64,000 bases of DNA from Arthrobacter stackebrandtii. GTDB taxonomy: Bacteria > Actinomycetota > Actinomycetes > Actinomycetales > Micrococcaceae. The stretch lies in assembly GCF_017876675.1 (NCBI RefSeq), contig NZ_JAGIOI010000001.1, forward strand, positions 2,790,001 through 2,854,000, written 5' to 3'. The position numbers were made by a program, and so were the translations under genes. The notes under the pieces are model-generated. The model was given only the letters and a program-made list of their open reading frames with translations, did no database searches and was not told the DNA's origin. This document shows positions 7,424 to 16,412 of the stretch, piece by piece. How positions within the stretch are numbered: the stretch's first letter is position 1; the number at the start of each line of letters is the position of its first letter.

Positions 7424-8818
7424 CTACTTGTCGCCGGTGTCCGGCCCGTCCGGGGCGGGGGTGCCGTCGTCGCCGGATGCCGGCTCGTCGAAACCGCCGT
7501 CAAGCAGTTTTGCCAAGGCCGCGTCAACGTCCGATTCCGAAGCTGCCTCTGCGCTGCGGCGGGCGCCGAAGCCTGCTGCGTCGTCGAGGTCGGCCGAGGT
7601 GGGGAGCAGGTCCGGGTGCGCCCAGATGGCATCGCGGCCCGCGATGCCGCGCTGTTCCTTGAGGGAGGACCACAGGGCGGAGGCCTCGCGGAGCCTGCGG
7701 GGGCGCAGTTCCAGCCCGACGAGCGACCCGAAGGCGTGCTCGGCGGGGCCGCCGGTGGCGCGGCGGCGGCGGATGGTTTCACGGATGGCCCCGGCCGAGG
7801 GCAGGTTTGCTGCCGCCTCGAAGGAGACCTCGTCCACCCAGCCTTCCACCAGCGCGAGTGCGGTTTCCAGCTTGGCCAGGGCGGCGTCCTGCTCCGGCGT
7901 GCGGGCGGGCATGAAGACACCCTCGGAGAGGGCGTCCTGCATCGATTCGGGGTTGCTCGGGTCAATGTTGCGGGCCAGGTCCTCAATGCGGGACATGTCG
8001 ATGTGGATGCCGCGGGCGTAGGATTCGATGGCGCCGAGCAGGTGCCCGCGCAGCCAGGGAACCTGGACGAACAGGCGGGCGTGGGCGGCCTCGCGCAGGG
8101 CAAGGAACAGGCGGATCTCCTGTTCCGGAACTTCCAGCCCCTCGCCGAAGGCCTTGACGTTGGCCGGCAGCAACGCCATCTGCAGGTCGGCCAGCGGGAT
8201 GCCGATGTCGGTGGAACCGAGAACTTCCTTGGCCAGGGCGCCGACGGCCTGGCCCAACTGGAGCCCGAACAGGGCCCCGCCCATGTTCTGCATCATGGAG
8301 GCGGCCCCGCCCATCATGGACTTCATTTCCTCGGGCAGCTGCTCGTTCATGGCCTGGGAGATGGCGAAGGCGATGCTGTTGGCCACAGGCTCGGTCAGTC
8401 GCTGCCATGTGCCCAGCGTTTCCTCCACCCACTCGGCGCGCGACCAGGCCTTGCCGATGATGGCGGTGGCCGCCAGCTCCGTGAACGGGTCAAGCCACAT
8501 TTCGGCCAGGCGCAGTGCCTCGTCCACGTCCTTCTGCTGGGCCGGGGTGATGGAGGGGTCGTCGCCTGCTGCGGCTTTCCTGGCGGCATCGCGGGCCAGC
8601 TCCCAGTTGACGGGCGTGTCCGAGGAACCGCTCATCATGGCTTGCACCTGGGAGAACATCTGGGCGAGCACATTTGGGTCCGACGGCAGGCCGGCAGCCT
8701 TCGCCAGCTCGGCCGGGTCAAAGCCTTCCATTCCCTGGCCGCCCAAGAGGTTGGCGAGCATTTCCTGAAGGGGGTCCTTCGGTGTGTCGTCGTCGTTGTT
8801 GGCTGGTGTGGAAGACAT
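7424..8818 (-). CDS. Zinc-dependent metalloprotease-like protein (DUF2342 / TIGR03624 type)
   Basis: A 464-residue protein of the actinobacterial DUF2342 family. The zincin-like signature appears as REAAHARLF near residue 245, inside a helical domain (about 90-400). The N-terminus is Met/Gly/Ala-rich and the C-terminus ends in an acidic Gly/Pro tail (TPAPDGPDTGDK), probably disordered. Activity and substrate are not established for the family. Start 8818 gives the expected MSSTPANN N-terminus; an in-frame GTG at 8857 would add 13 residues, and neither has a convincing ribosome binding site. It is divergent from the PDZ/S16 protease gene, a pairing common in actinobacteria. Confidence 0.8.
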   Translation of the reverse strand: MSSTPANNDDDTPKDPLQEMLANLLGGQGMEGFDPAELAKAAGLPSDPNVLAQMFSQVQAMMSGSSDTPVNWELARDAARKAAAGDDPSITPAQQKDVDEALRLAEMWLDPFTELAATAIIGKAWSRAEWVEETLGTWQRLTEPVANSIAFAISQAMNEQLPEEMKSMMGGAASMMQNMGGALFGLQLGQAVGALAKEVLGSTDIGIPLADLQMALLPANVKAFGEGLEVPEQEIRLFLALREAAHARLFVQVPWLRGHLLGAIESYARGIHIDMSRIEDLARNIDPSNPESMQDALSEGVFMPARTPEQDAALAKLETALALVEGWVDEVSFEAAANLPSAGAIRETIRRRRATGGPAEHAFGSLVGLELRPRRLREASALWSSLKEQRGIAGRDAIWAHPDLLPTSADLDDAAGFGARRSAEAASESDVDAALAKLLDGGFDEPASGDDGTPAPDGPDTGDK

Positions 8819-9050
8819 GATGGCCCGATCGTTGGCGTGGACGCTGAATATCTTCACGTTACCGCCGCCACGGTGCGTTGTCGCCCCATGGCGGGGCCCT
8901 GTTCGCTACAGGCAAAGGGTGCCCTTCGGCTCACGGACAACTCCCAGCACAGGCACAAGCGGGGCACATCTGAACACAGTAGGCTTAGGGCTTGGCGACT
9001 GCTTTCCGCGGCCGCCCCACAGTACGGAACCGCTTGGAAAGGCCACATCA

Positions 9051-10145
9051 TTGAGCCAGGAGACAACAGGTGCGGCGCAACCACCCGCGACGGTTCGCGA
9101 TCGCAGATTCTCCCTCATGGCAGTCTCCGGGGCACTGGCAGTGCTGCTGGCTGTGGCAGCCATGACCATCCCCGCCCCGTACGTTATTGAATCCCCGGGA
9201 CCGGCCATCAACACCATCGGCCAGCTCGACGGCAAGGACATCATCACGGTGTCCGGCCATGAAAGCTTCCCCACCACCTCGGGCACCCTGGACCTGACCA
9301 CTGTGCACATGACCGGGGGGCTGCCCGACAGCCAGATCAGCTTTGGCGAGGCGCTCGTGTCCTGGCTGACGCCGTCGCACACTGTCTACCCGGCCGAGCT
9401 CATCTATGCGCCCGGCACCAGCCAGGAAGCGGTCAACAACGAAAATTCCGCCGCCATGACCGGTTCCCAGGACAACGCCACCGCCGCCGCACTGACCGCC
9501 CTGGGCATCAAGTACCAGAGCAACCTTGCGGTGGCCACGGTGATCGGTGACGGCGCCTCCGCCGGCATTCTGAAGCCCGACGACGTACTTCTCACCATTG
9601 ACGGGCGCGCCATCAAGGACCTCCAGGTCATCCAGGACGCCCTGGCCGAAGGCAAGGGCGCCGCTGTGGAGCTGGCCGTGCGCCGCGACGGTGCGGACAT
9701 GACCGTGTCTGTGGTGCCCAAGATGGGCCCCGAAGGGAAGTACCTTCTGGGTGTTGCCCTGCAAAGTGTGTTCAAGTTTCCGTTTGAGGTGAACTTTGCC
9801 CTGGACAACATCGGCGGCCCCAGCGCCGGGATGATGTTTGCACTGGGCATCATGGACAAGCTGACGCCCGGCGACTTGACCGGGGGGAAGCCCTTCGCCG
9901 GCACCGGCACCATCGACCCGGACGGCAATGTGGGCGCCATCGGTGGCATTGCACAGAAAATGGTGGGCGCCCAGAAAGCCGGTGCGAAGTACTTCCTGGC
10001 TCCTGGAGCCAACTGCCAGGACGTCATCGGCCACATCCCCAACGGGCTTGAAGTCATTAAAGTCAATACACTCAAGGAAGCGTATGACACCGTTTCCGGG
10101 ATTGGCGCAGGCACTGCAGGCATGAAGCTGCCGCGCTGCGAGTAA
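9051..10145 (+). CDS. Membrane-anchored PDZ/S16 (Lon-like) serine protease, YlbL family
   Basis: A 364-residue protein. One N-terminal membrane anchor lies at about 23-42, so the bulk is extracytoplasmic. A PDZ domain occupies about 150-225 and a Lon-type S16 proteolytic domain the C-terminal third. The Ser of GGPSAG and the Lys in GIAQKMVGAQKAGAKY fit the Ser-Lys dyad of Lon-like proteases. The start is TTG 9051 with GGAAAGG eight bases upstream; the frame is open 89 codons further back but that stretch is not protein-like and overlaps the divergent promoter. It precedes the UPF0182 gene, and the two may form an operon. Confidence 0.87.
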   Translation: MSQETTGAAQPPATVRDRRFSLMAVSGALAVLLAVAAMTIPAPYVIESPGPAINTIGQLDGKDIITVSGHESFPTTSGTLDLTTVHMTGGLPDSQISFGEALVSWLTPSHTVYPAELIYAPGTSQEAVNNENSAAMTGSQDNATAAALTALGIKYQSNLAVATVIGDGASAGILKPDDVLLTIDGRAIKDLQVIQDALAEGKGAAVELAVRRDGADMTVSVVPKMGPEGKYLLGVALQSVFKFPFEVNFALDNIGGPSAGMMFALGIMDKLTPGDLTGGKPFAGTGTIDPDGNVGAIGGIAQKMVGAQKAGAKYFLAPGANCQDVIGHIPNGLEVIKVNTLKEAYDTVSGIGAGTAGMKLPRCE

Positions 10146-10231
10146 CGATTGAGCATCATCCGGAACGTTGTCCGCGAGCTGTTCGTGGTCCACAGTAGGT
10201 ACAAGTACATCAGTTGAGTAAGAGGTAGAGA

Positions 10232-13231
10232 GTGACATCCCGCCCATCCCCACCGCCTGGCAATGCCGTCCGGCCAAAACGCCGCAGTGCCCTCCTGCCC
10301 ACCATCCTTGTGGTGGCGGCACTGGTCATTGCGCTGGCGATCTTCTCCGGCGTCTATACAGACTTCCTATGGTTCAACCAGCTCGGCTTCTCCGGTGTGT
10401 TCTGGACCGAGCGCGTGGCCAAGCTGCTGATCTTCCTGTCAGGCTTCCTGGTCATGGCACTGGGGGTGTACTTCTCCATCAGGGCCGCCTACAAGGCACG
10501 GCCCATCTATGCCCCCGACAGTGCCCGGGATGACAATCTCAACCGCTACCAGGTGCAGCTGGAGCCGGTGCGCCGCGTCGTCATGATCGGCGTGCCCGTT
10601 GTCTTCGGCCTGTTTGCCGGCACCGCAGCCATGGCGCAGTGGGAAAAGGTCATGCTGTTCTTCTACCGCGTGCCTTTTGGCCAGGCGGACCCGGAATTCG
10701 GCATGGACATCAGCTTCTACACCAACACCCTGCCGTTCCTTGGCTTCATTGTTGGCATGCTGATTTCCGTCACCGTCATTTCCTTCATTGCCGGAATCCT
10801 CACCCATTACCTGTACGGCGCCATCCGCCTGACCGAACGCGGCATCTTCACCTCACGCCAGGCACAGATCCACATTGCTGTGCTGGCCGGCATCTTCCTG
10901 CTGCTGCTCGGCTTCAATTTCTGGCTGGGCCGCTACGCCACCCTGCAGGACAACGGCGGCTACCGTGCAGGTGCCATGTTCACCGACGTCAATGCCGTGA
11001 TCCCCACCAAGGCCATCCTGGCTGCAGCCGCCATCATCGTGGCCGTGCTGTTCATCATCGCCGCCTTCATGGGCAAGTGGAAGCTGCCGCTGATCGGCAC
11101 CGGCATGCTCGTGGTCACCGCCATTGTGGCCGGAGGCATCTACCCGTGGGCCGTGCAGGAGTGGCAGGTCAAGCCGTCGCAGGGAAACTTGGAAGCCCAG
11201 TACATCAAGCGAAACATTGACATGACCCGCCAGGCCTACGGCCTGTCCAACATGGAGGTCACGCCTTACAACGCCACGGTGACGGCCGAAGCTGGTGCCC
11301 TGCGCCAGGACGCCGACACCGCCGCCAACATCCGGCTCCTGGACCCCAACCTGCTCTCGGACACCTTCCGCGAGCTGGAACAGTACCGCCCGTACTACGA
11401 GTTCCCCAAGACCTTGAACGTTGACCGGTACACGGTTGACGGCAAGGTCCAGGACGTAGTTGTCGCGGCGCGTGAATTGAACCCCCAGGGCATAAACCAG
11501 GAACAGCAGAACTGGTACAACCAGCACCTGGTGTACACCCACGGCTACGGCATGGTGGCCGCACAGGGCAACACCGTCACCACCGACGGAAAGCCCGTGT
11601 TCATCCAGTCAGGCGTGCCCTCCGTGGGCAAGCTGGGCACTGACACCAGCTACCAGCCGCGCATCTACTTCGGCCAGTCCACCACGGACTACTCCCTGGT
11701 GGGTGCACCCGAAGGCACCGCCCCCATCGAGCTGGACCGGCCCCAAGGCACCACCGGCGCCGATGCCTCCACCGGCACCGGCTCGGAGGCGCTGACAACG
11801 TTTACCGGCGACGGCGGGCCGAGTGTTGGCAACTGGTTCAACCGGGTCATGTACGCGCTGAAGTTCCAGTCAACCGACCTGCTGTTGACCAACGGCGTCA
11901 ATGAGAAGTCGCAGGTCCTCTACGACCGCACCCCGAAGGAACGTGTGGCCAAGGTTGCCCCGTACCTGACCATTGACGGCAACCCGTACCCGGCCATCGT
12001 GGACGGCAAGGTCAAGTGGATTGTGGACGGCTACACCACCAGCGCGTACTACCCGTACTCGCAGCAGCAGCAACTGCAGGAAGCCACCACCGACTCCCTG
12101 ACCGCGGCCGGCGGCTTGGCACCCCTGCCCAACGCATCGGTGAACTACATCCGCAACTCCGTCAAGTCCACCGTCGACGCTTACGACGGCTCGGTGGAAT
12201 TGTATGCCTGGGACACGCAGGACCCCATCCTGAAGGCGTGGCAAAAGGTGTTCCCCACCAGTGTGAAGCCGTACACGGAAATGTCCGGCGACGTCATGTC
12301 GCATGTGCGCTACCCCGAGGACATCTTCAAGGTCCAGCGCGAACTGCTGGGCCAGTACCACGTGACGGACCCGGACAAGTTCTTCAAGAACACCGAGGCC
12401 TGGTCCATCCCCGACGACCCCACCACCAAGGCCGTTGACAAGCAGCCGCCGTACTACCTGTCGCTGAAGATGCCGGGGGCTGAGAAGACTGCCTTCTCAC
12501 TGACCACTGACTTCATTCCGCAAAAGGTGACGGGCAGCGATTCCCGCAACGTCCTGTATGGATTTATGGCTGCCAATGGCGACGCCGGGAACGTCAAGGG
12601 TGTCAAGAGCCCCGACTATGGCAAGCTGCAACTGCTCGAACTGCCGGTGGACACCCAGGTGCCCGGCCCCGGACAGGTGCAGAACAAGTTCCAGACGGAT
12701 CCCACCGTTTCGGAACAGTTGAACGTGCTGACCCTTGGACAATCCGAGGTCAAGAACGGCAACCTGCTGACCCTGCCTGTTGGTGGCGGCTTGCTGTATG
12801 TCCAGCCCGTCTACCTGCAGTCCACCGGGTCCACCTCTTACCCCACGCTGCAGCGGGTGCTGGTGGCCTTCGGTGACAAGATCGGCTACGCGGCAACCCT
12901 CAATGAGGCACTGGATCAGCTGTTCGGCGGTGATTCCGGGGCCACGGCAGGTGATGCGAATGTCCAGAAGGAACCCGGCACCGGCGGCTCCAGCACCACC
13001 ACACCGCCGCCGGCCAGCATCAACCAGGCACTGGCCAACGCCCTCAATGACGCCAACAGCGCCATGAAGGCCGGCCAGGAAGCACTCGCCAAGGGCGACT
13101 TCGCCGCCTACGGTGAAGCCCAGAAGCAGCTGGAGGCCTCCATCGCTGCGGCGCTGGCCGCCGAAGCTGCTGCCGGGGGACAGGCAACGCCCCAGGCCAC
13201 GCCTGAGGCGACGCCGAGCGCCAAGCCCTAG
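10232..13231 (+). CDS. UPF0182 family large membrane protein
   Basis: A 999-residue protein with about seven N-terminal membrane helices within the first 310 residues, then a large domain rich in Tyr, Asn and Thr that is likely extracytoplasmic. An acidic, Ala-rich C-terminal segment ends in a helical stretch and a Pro/Thr tail. Length and layout match UPF0182, a conserved actinobacterial family of unknown function whose mycobacterial member lies beside the PDZ protein gene. GTG 10232 is preceded by a purine-rich GAGGTAGAG. A strong hairpin follows at 13252-13285. Confidence 0.9.
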   Translation: MTSRPSPPPGNAVRPKRRSALLPTILVVAALVIALAIFSGVYTDFLWFNQLGFSGVFWTERVAKLLIFLSGFLVMALGVYFSIRAAYKARPIYAPDSARDDNLNRYQVQLEPVRRVVMIGVPVVFGLFAGTAAMAQWEKVMLFFYRVPFGQADPEFGMDISFYTNTLPFLGFIVGMLISVTVISFIAGILTHYLYGAIRLTERGIFTSRQAQIHIAVLAGIFLLLLGFNFWLGRYATLQDNGGYRAGAMFTDVNAVIPTKAILAAAAIIVAVLFIIAAFMGKWKLPLIGTGMLVVTAIVAGGIYPWAVQEWQVKPSQGNLEAQYIKRNIDMTRQAYGLSNMEVTPYNATVTAEAGALRQDADTAANIRLLDPNLLSDTFRELEQYRPYYEFPKTLNVDRYTVDGKVQDVVVAARELNPQGINQEQQNWYNQHLVYTHGYGMVAAQGNTVTTDGKPVFIQSGVPSVGKLGTDTSYQPRIYFGQSTTDYSLVGAPEGTAPIELDRPQGTTGADASTGTGSEALTTFTGDGGPSVGNWFNRVMYALKFQSTDLLLTNGVNEKSQVLYDRTPKERVAKVAPYLTIDGNPYPAIVDGKVKWIVDGYTTSAYYPYSQQQQLQEATTDSLTAAGGLAPLPNASVNYIRNSVKSTVDAYDGSVELYAWDTQDPILKAWQKVFPTSVKPYTEMSGDVMSHVRYPEDIFKVQRELLGQYHVTDPDKFFKNTEAWSIPDDPTTKAVDKQPPYYLSLKMPGAEKTAFSLTTDFIPQKVTGSDSRNVLYGFMAANGDAGNVKGVKSPDYGKLQLLELPVDTQVPGPGQVQNKFQTDPTVSEQLNVLTLGQSEVKNGNLLTLPVGGGLLYVQPVYLQSTGSTSYPTLQRVLVAFGDKIGYAATLNEALDQLFGGDSGATAGDANVQKEPGTGGSSTTTPPPASINQALANALNDANSAMKAGQEALAKGDFAAYGEAQKQLEASIAAALAAEAAAGGQATPQATPEATPSAKP

Positions 13232-13251
13232 CTCCGCCGTAGTGCATGGAT

Positions 13252-13285
13252 AAAGGGCCCCGGATCAACCATCCGGGGCCCTTTT
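13252..13285 (+). terminator. Rho-independent terminator after the UPF0182 gene
   Basis: AAAGGGCCCCGGAT and ATCCGGGGCCCTTTT pair around a five-base loop and end in a T run: a classical intrinsic terminator 20 bases after the stop codon. Confidence 0.9.
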
Positions 13286-13359
13286 CATGAGGGGGAGATG
13301 AACGTCACGTGCCACTGGTTTTGCTTGCGAGTGAATGGGCGGTAAAGTAATAACCACAT

Positions 13360-13433
<74 letters not shown>

Positions 13434-13443
13434 CTCCACAAGG

Positions 13444-13476
13444 AAAGTCCCAGTCATCGGACTGGGGCTTTTCTGT
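13444..13476 (+). terminator. Terminator after tRNA-fMet copy 1
   Basis: AAGTCCCAGTC and GACTGGGGCTTTT form a stem with a short loop followed by a T-rich stretch, starting 11 bases after the tRNA. A related hairpin follows tRNA copy 2. Confidence 0.8.
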
Positions 13477-13491
13477 TTTAACAGCCCCCGC

Positions 13492-13499
13492 CGTTACGC
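13492..13499. repeat. Target-site duplication, left copy
   Basis: CGTTACGC directly abuts the left inverted repeat and recurs exactly at 14785-14792 beyond the right one. Eight bases is the usual duplication for IS256-group elements. Confidence 0.93.
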
Positions 13500-13536
13500 G
13501 GGTTAGCGGCCAGAATGTGTGTATGGCCCGGGCGTG

Positions 13537-14691
13537 TCATCGGCTTCTTCTGCCCCATCCTTGTTGGATTCCGTTCCCGTCTTCGGGGCTGAAGGCTGTG
13601 TCGTAGAGGGCTGGCCCGATGGGCTCTTCGATGGTTGTGCTTTGTTTTCTTTGGGGCTGCCAGTGGCTGGGTTTCACGAACGTCCAGGGGTCTTTCGGAG
13701 ACTCGCTGTGGAGGTAGAGGTACCAGTCAACGGCTCGTTTGGCGTGGTCGTCGGTGAGACCACGGTGATCGCGTAGAAGGTGCTTGAGACCGGCATTGAT
13801 TCCGCCTTCCAAGGGGCTGGTGGTGCGGTCGATCTTGTGCTCGTTGGTGGCGGCGGTGAGCCAAGTGAACAGGTGCCCATTTTTCAATACCGTGGCCAGT
13901 GTTCCGCGGGCCCGACGCAGGCGTAGATGTGTAAACCACCATTGCTGGTTCGTGCCGATATGGGAGGGCCTCTCGCCGTTCTTCTTCGCGTAGGTTCGGG
14001 TCTTCAAGAAGGACTCCCAGCGTGCTTCCCAGGAAGCGAATTCCCCGGCCCAGACAGCGGCTTGGTCAAGGTCTTGGATCGGTGTCAGGGCCTTGGCTAG
14101 TGCCAGTAATTCCTTGCCGGCATCGAGGTTTGGGCGCATCGTGAGGTGTGTTCGAATGTTCTGCTGGATATGAAAAAGACACCGTTGCACCTTCGTCTCT
14201 GGCCAGTGCTCGCGCAGCGCACTTTCCAGGCCTTTGTGCCCGTCAACGATCGCGACCGCAGGTGCCGGGATTTGTTGCAGCAGGGCAGACCAGGACGCAT
14301 TCTTTTCTCTGTCGCACCACTGCCAGGCGATGACGTGGTTGCCGGTGTAGGCGACCAGCACGCACCAGTCGTTGAAGTACGTTCCGTCAAGCATGATCTG
14401 GGGGTGTATGTCGCCGCTCACGACGGCTGTAGGGGGCACCGTCCAGCACCAGGCACTCTGACGCCTAAAGGTGCGTGCGGAGCCTGCATGGGCTTCCTGA
14501 CGGTCCTTGCCGGTGATCCAGGACAGGAACGCTGTGAACTCTGCTTTCTTGCTGACATCGACACGTGACTGGGTGCTGGAAGCACCACAGGACTTGCACC
14601 GCCACCTAGTTCTTCCCGCGCTGGTCTTGCCATTCTTTACGAGCTTCTTAGTACATACACCACACCTGGGGTGATTCTTGGGAACTGTCAC
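13537..14691 (-). CDS. IS1249-type transposase
   Basis: A 384-residue mutator/IS256-group transposase. The N-terminal zinc-ribbon-like segment has CxxC pairs (CGVC, CKSC) in the form typical of IS1249. The DDE core includes LDGTYF (first Asp), IVDGHKGLESAL (second Asp) and later TSPLEGG (Glu), with the family's CxxH-like CLFHIQQN between. GTG 14691 was chosen; the frame is open 12 codons upstream, but those run through an 11-bp palindrome (14693-14715). The gene fills nearly the whole element and is not broken. Confidence 0.92.
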   Translation of the reverse strand: MTVPKNHPRCGVCTKKLVKNGKTSAGRTRWRCKSCGASSTQSRVDVSKKAEFTAFLSWITGKDRQEAHAGSARTFRRQSAWCWTVPPTAVVSGDIHPQIMLDGTYFNDWCVLVAYTGNHVIAWQWCDREKNASWSALLQQIPAPAVAIVDGHKGLESALREHWPETKVQRCLFHIQQNIRTHLTMRPNLDAGKELLALAKALTPIQDLDQAAVWAGEFASWEARWESFLKTRTYAKKNGERPSHIGTNQQWWFTHLRLRRARGTLATVLKNGHLFTWLTAATNEHKIDRTTSPLEGGINAGLKHLLRDHRGLTDDHAKRAVDWYLYLHSESPKDPWTFVKPSHWQPQRKQSTTIEEPIGPALYDTAFSPEDGNGIQQGWGRRSR

Positions 14692-14692
14692 C

Positions 14693-14715
14693 GTACATGC
14701 TTTCAAAGCATGTAC
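14693..14715. promoter_or_regulatory. Palindrome immediately upstream of the transposase start
   Basis: Arms GTACATGCTTT and AAAGCATGTAC pair perfectly around one central base, two bases before the GTG start. In RNA read from outside the element this would fold over the start region and hinder translation; it could alternatively be a protein-binding site. Confidence 0.6.
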
Positions 14716-14784
14716 AGGGCCCTGCATCCCATATGATTACTGGCCAAAAGCCACTTTTCATACACACATTCTGGCCGCTAACCC

Positions 14785-14792
14785 CGTTACGC
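14785..14792. repeat. Target-site duplication, right copy
   Basis: CGTTACGC repeats exactly the eight bases at 13492-13499 and marks the right junction of the insertion. Confidence 0.93.
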
Positions 14793-14921
14793 CGGCCTCT
14801 GCGCGTCACATGCGGCAGGTTCAGCTCCAGCGGACCCGCCATGGGTAGGATCAACATTGGCGAGGGGTTCCCCGGGATCTGCCGCCGCCCATCCAATGGC
14901 TTTGAGAGCGGAGACTGCACC

Positions 14922-16379
14922 ATGACGATTGATCTGGAAGGGTGGGCGTGGCTGCTGCTGGCCGTCCACATAGTTCTCGGCGTCGCCGCTGTCATTTACA
15001 TTTCCGCCCGCCGGCGCCCCTCCACGGCCATTGCGTGGACGTTGGCGATCATCTTCATCCCATACGTCGGCTTTCTCGTGTTCATGCTGGTTGGGTTTTC
15101 CAGCCTCCCCAAGGCTCGGCGGGAGAAGCAGCAGTATGTCAACAACTTGATTTTGGAACGCACAGAGGGCTTTGACCAGCTCAGCCACAAGGACGAATGG
15201 CCCGACGGGCTGGCCGGGCTCGTCACCCTGAACAGCAAGCTCGGTGCGTTGCCCATGGTGGGCGGCAACTCCGTGGAGCTGCTGCCTGACTACGTCAGCT
15301 CCATCCACGCGATGGCCGCGGAGGTGGACCGGGCGGAAAAGTACGTGAACGTGCAGTTCTACATCCTGGTGGCGGATGAAACCACCACGCCGTTCTTTGA
15401 CGCGCTGGAACGGGCGGTTGCGCGCGGGGTGGTGGTCCGTGTCATGGGCGACCACCTGTCGTCGCTGATGAACCCCGGGCGGAAGGTGACCCTGGCACGC
15501 CTGGCGGCGATGGGCGCCGAATACCACGACATGCTGCCGCTGCGTCCATGGAAGGGCGACTACCAGCGCATCGACCTGCGCAACCACCGCAAATTGATGG
15601 TGGTGGACGGGGCCGTCGGGTTCACCGGCTCGCAGAACATGGTGGATTCCTCCTACAACAAGAAGTCCAACCTGAAACGGGGCCTGCGCTGGCACGACCT
15701 CATGATGCGGGTGACCGGGCCGGTGGTGCGCGAAATTGATGCCGTGTTCATCACCGACTGGTACAGCGAGACGGACGAGCTGCTGGTCCTGGACACCACC
15801 CCGGTGGTCCTCGACGCGGACCCGTCCCGGGTGGATGCCCAGATTGTGCCGAGCGGACCCAGCTTTGAAAACGACAACAACCTGAAGTTGTTTGTTTCGA
15901 TGATCCATCTCGCCACCGAGCGCGTGAGCATCACGAGCCCGTACTTTGTGCCCGAAGAATCGATCATGATGGCCATCGTCACGGCCGCCGGACGCGGGCT
16001 CTCCGTGGAGCTGTTCGTGTCCGAAATTGGCGACCAGGCCCTTGTCTACCATGCCCAGCGCTCCTACTATGAGAAGCTGCTGCGGGCCGGGGTCAAGATC
16101 TATATGTACAGGGCGCCGGAAGTGCTCCATGCCAAGCACTTCAGCGTGGACTCCGACGTTGCAGTCATCGGCTCCTCCAACATGGACGTGCGGTCTTTCT
16201 CGCTCAACATGGAAATCTCCATGATGGTCCACAGCGAAAAGTTTGTGCAGGAGCTGCGCGAAATTGAGGACGGCTACCGGGCCAACAGCAAGGAGCTCAA
16301 GCTCCAGGAGTGGATCAACCGGCCCGCCAAGCAAAAGTTCTGGGACAGCGCAGCCAGGCTGACCTCCTACCTGCAATAG
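14922..16379 (+). CDS. cls: Cardiolipin synthase
   Basis: A 485-residue phospholipase-D-superfamily enzyme that condenses phosphatidylglycerols to cardiolipin at the membrane. Two N-terminal membrane helices (about 5-25 and 35-58) precede two PLD domains with HxKxxxxD motifs: HRKLMVVD near 221 and HAKHFSVD near 404, each followed by the expected Gly/Ser-Asn segment (GSQN, GSSN). ATG 14922 follows a GAGAGCGGAG ribosome binding site; the open frame upstream to 14697 runs into the insertion sequence and is not coding. It is a single gene, convergent with the SLC13-type transporter 33 bases on. Confidence 0.93.
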   Translation: MTIDLEGWAWLLLAVHIVLGVAAVIYISARRRPSTAIAWTLAIIFIPYVGFLVFMLVGFSSLPKARREKQQYVNNLILERTEGFDQLSHKDEWPDGLAGLVTLNSKLGALPMVGGNSVELLPDYVSSIHAMAAEVDRAEKYVNVQFYILVADETTTPFFDALERAVARGVVVRVMGDHLSSLMNPGRKVTLARLAAMGAEYHDMLPLRPWKGDYQRIDLRNHRKLMVVDGAVGFTGSQNMVDSSYNKKSNLKRGLRWHDLMMRVTGPVVREIDAVFITDWYSETDELLVLDTTPVVLDADPSRVDAQIVPSGPSFENDNNLKLFVSMIHLATERVSITSPYFVPEESIMMAIVTAAGRGLSVELFVSEIGDQALVYHAQRSYYEKLLRAGVKIYMYRAPEVLHAKHFSVDSDVAVIGSSNMDVRSFSLNMEISMMVHSEKFVQELREIEDGYRANSKELKLQEWINRPAKQKFWDSAARLTSYLQ

Positions 16380-16412
16380 CGCTGCCGCACTGCCACCAAC
16401 TGCGGGCCGGTT

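Larger units (their letters stand above)
13500..14784 (-). mobile_element. Intact IS1249-like insertion sequence (IS256 group)
   Basis: The 1285-bp element is bounded by perfect 26-bp terminal inverted repeats (13500-13525 and 14759-14784; outer bases GGGTTAGCGGCC). It is flanked by identical 8-bp duplications (CGTTACGC) and carries one uninterrupted transposase gene on the minus strand. Intact ends, the duplication and an open gene indicate a recent insertion, possibly still able to transpose. It sits between the tRNA-fMet terminator and cls, about 130 bases upstream of the cls start, so it may have displaced or altered that gene's promoter. Confidence 0.95.
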
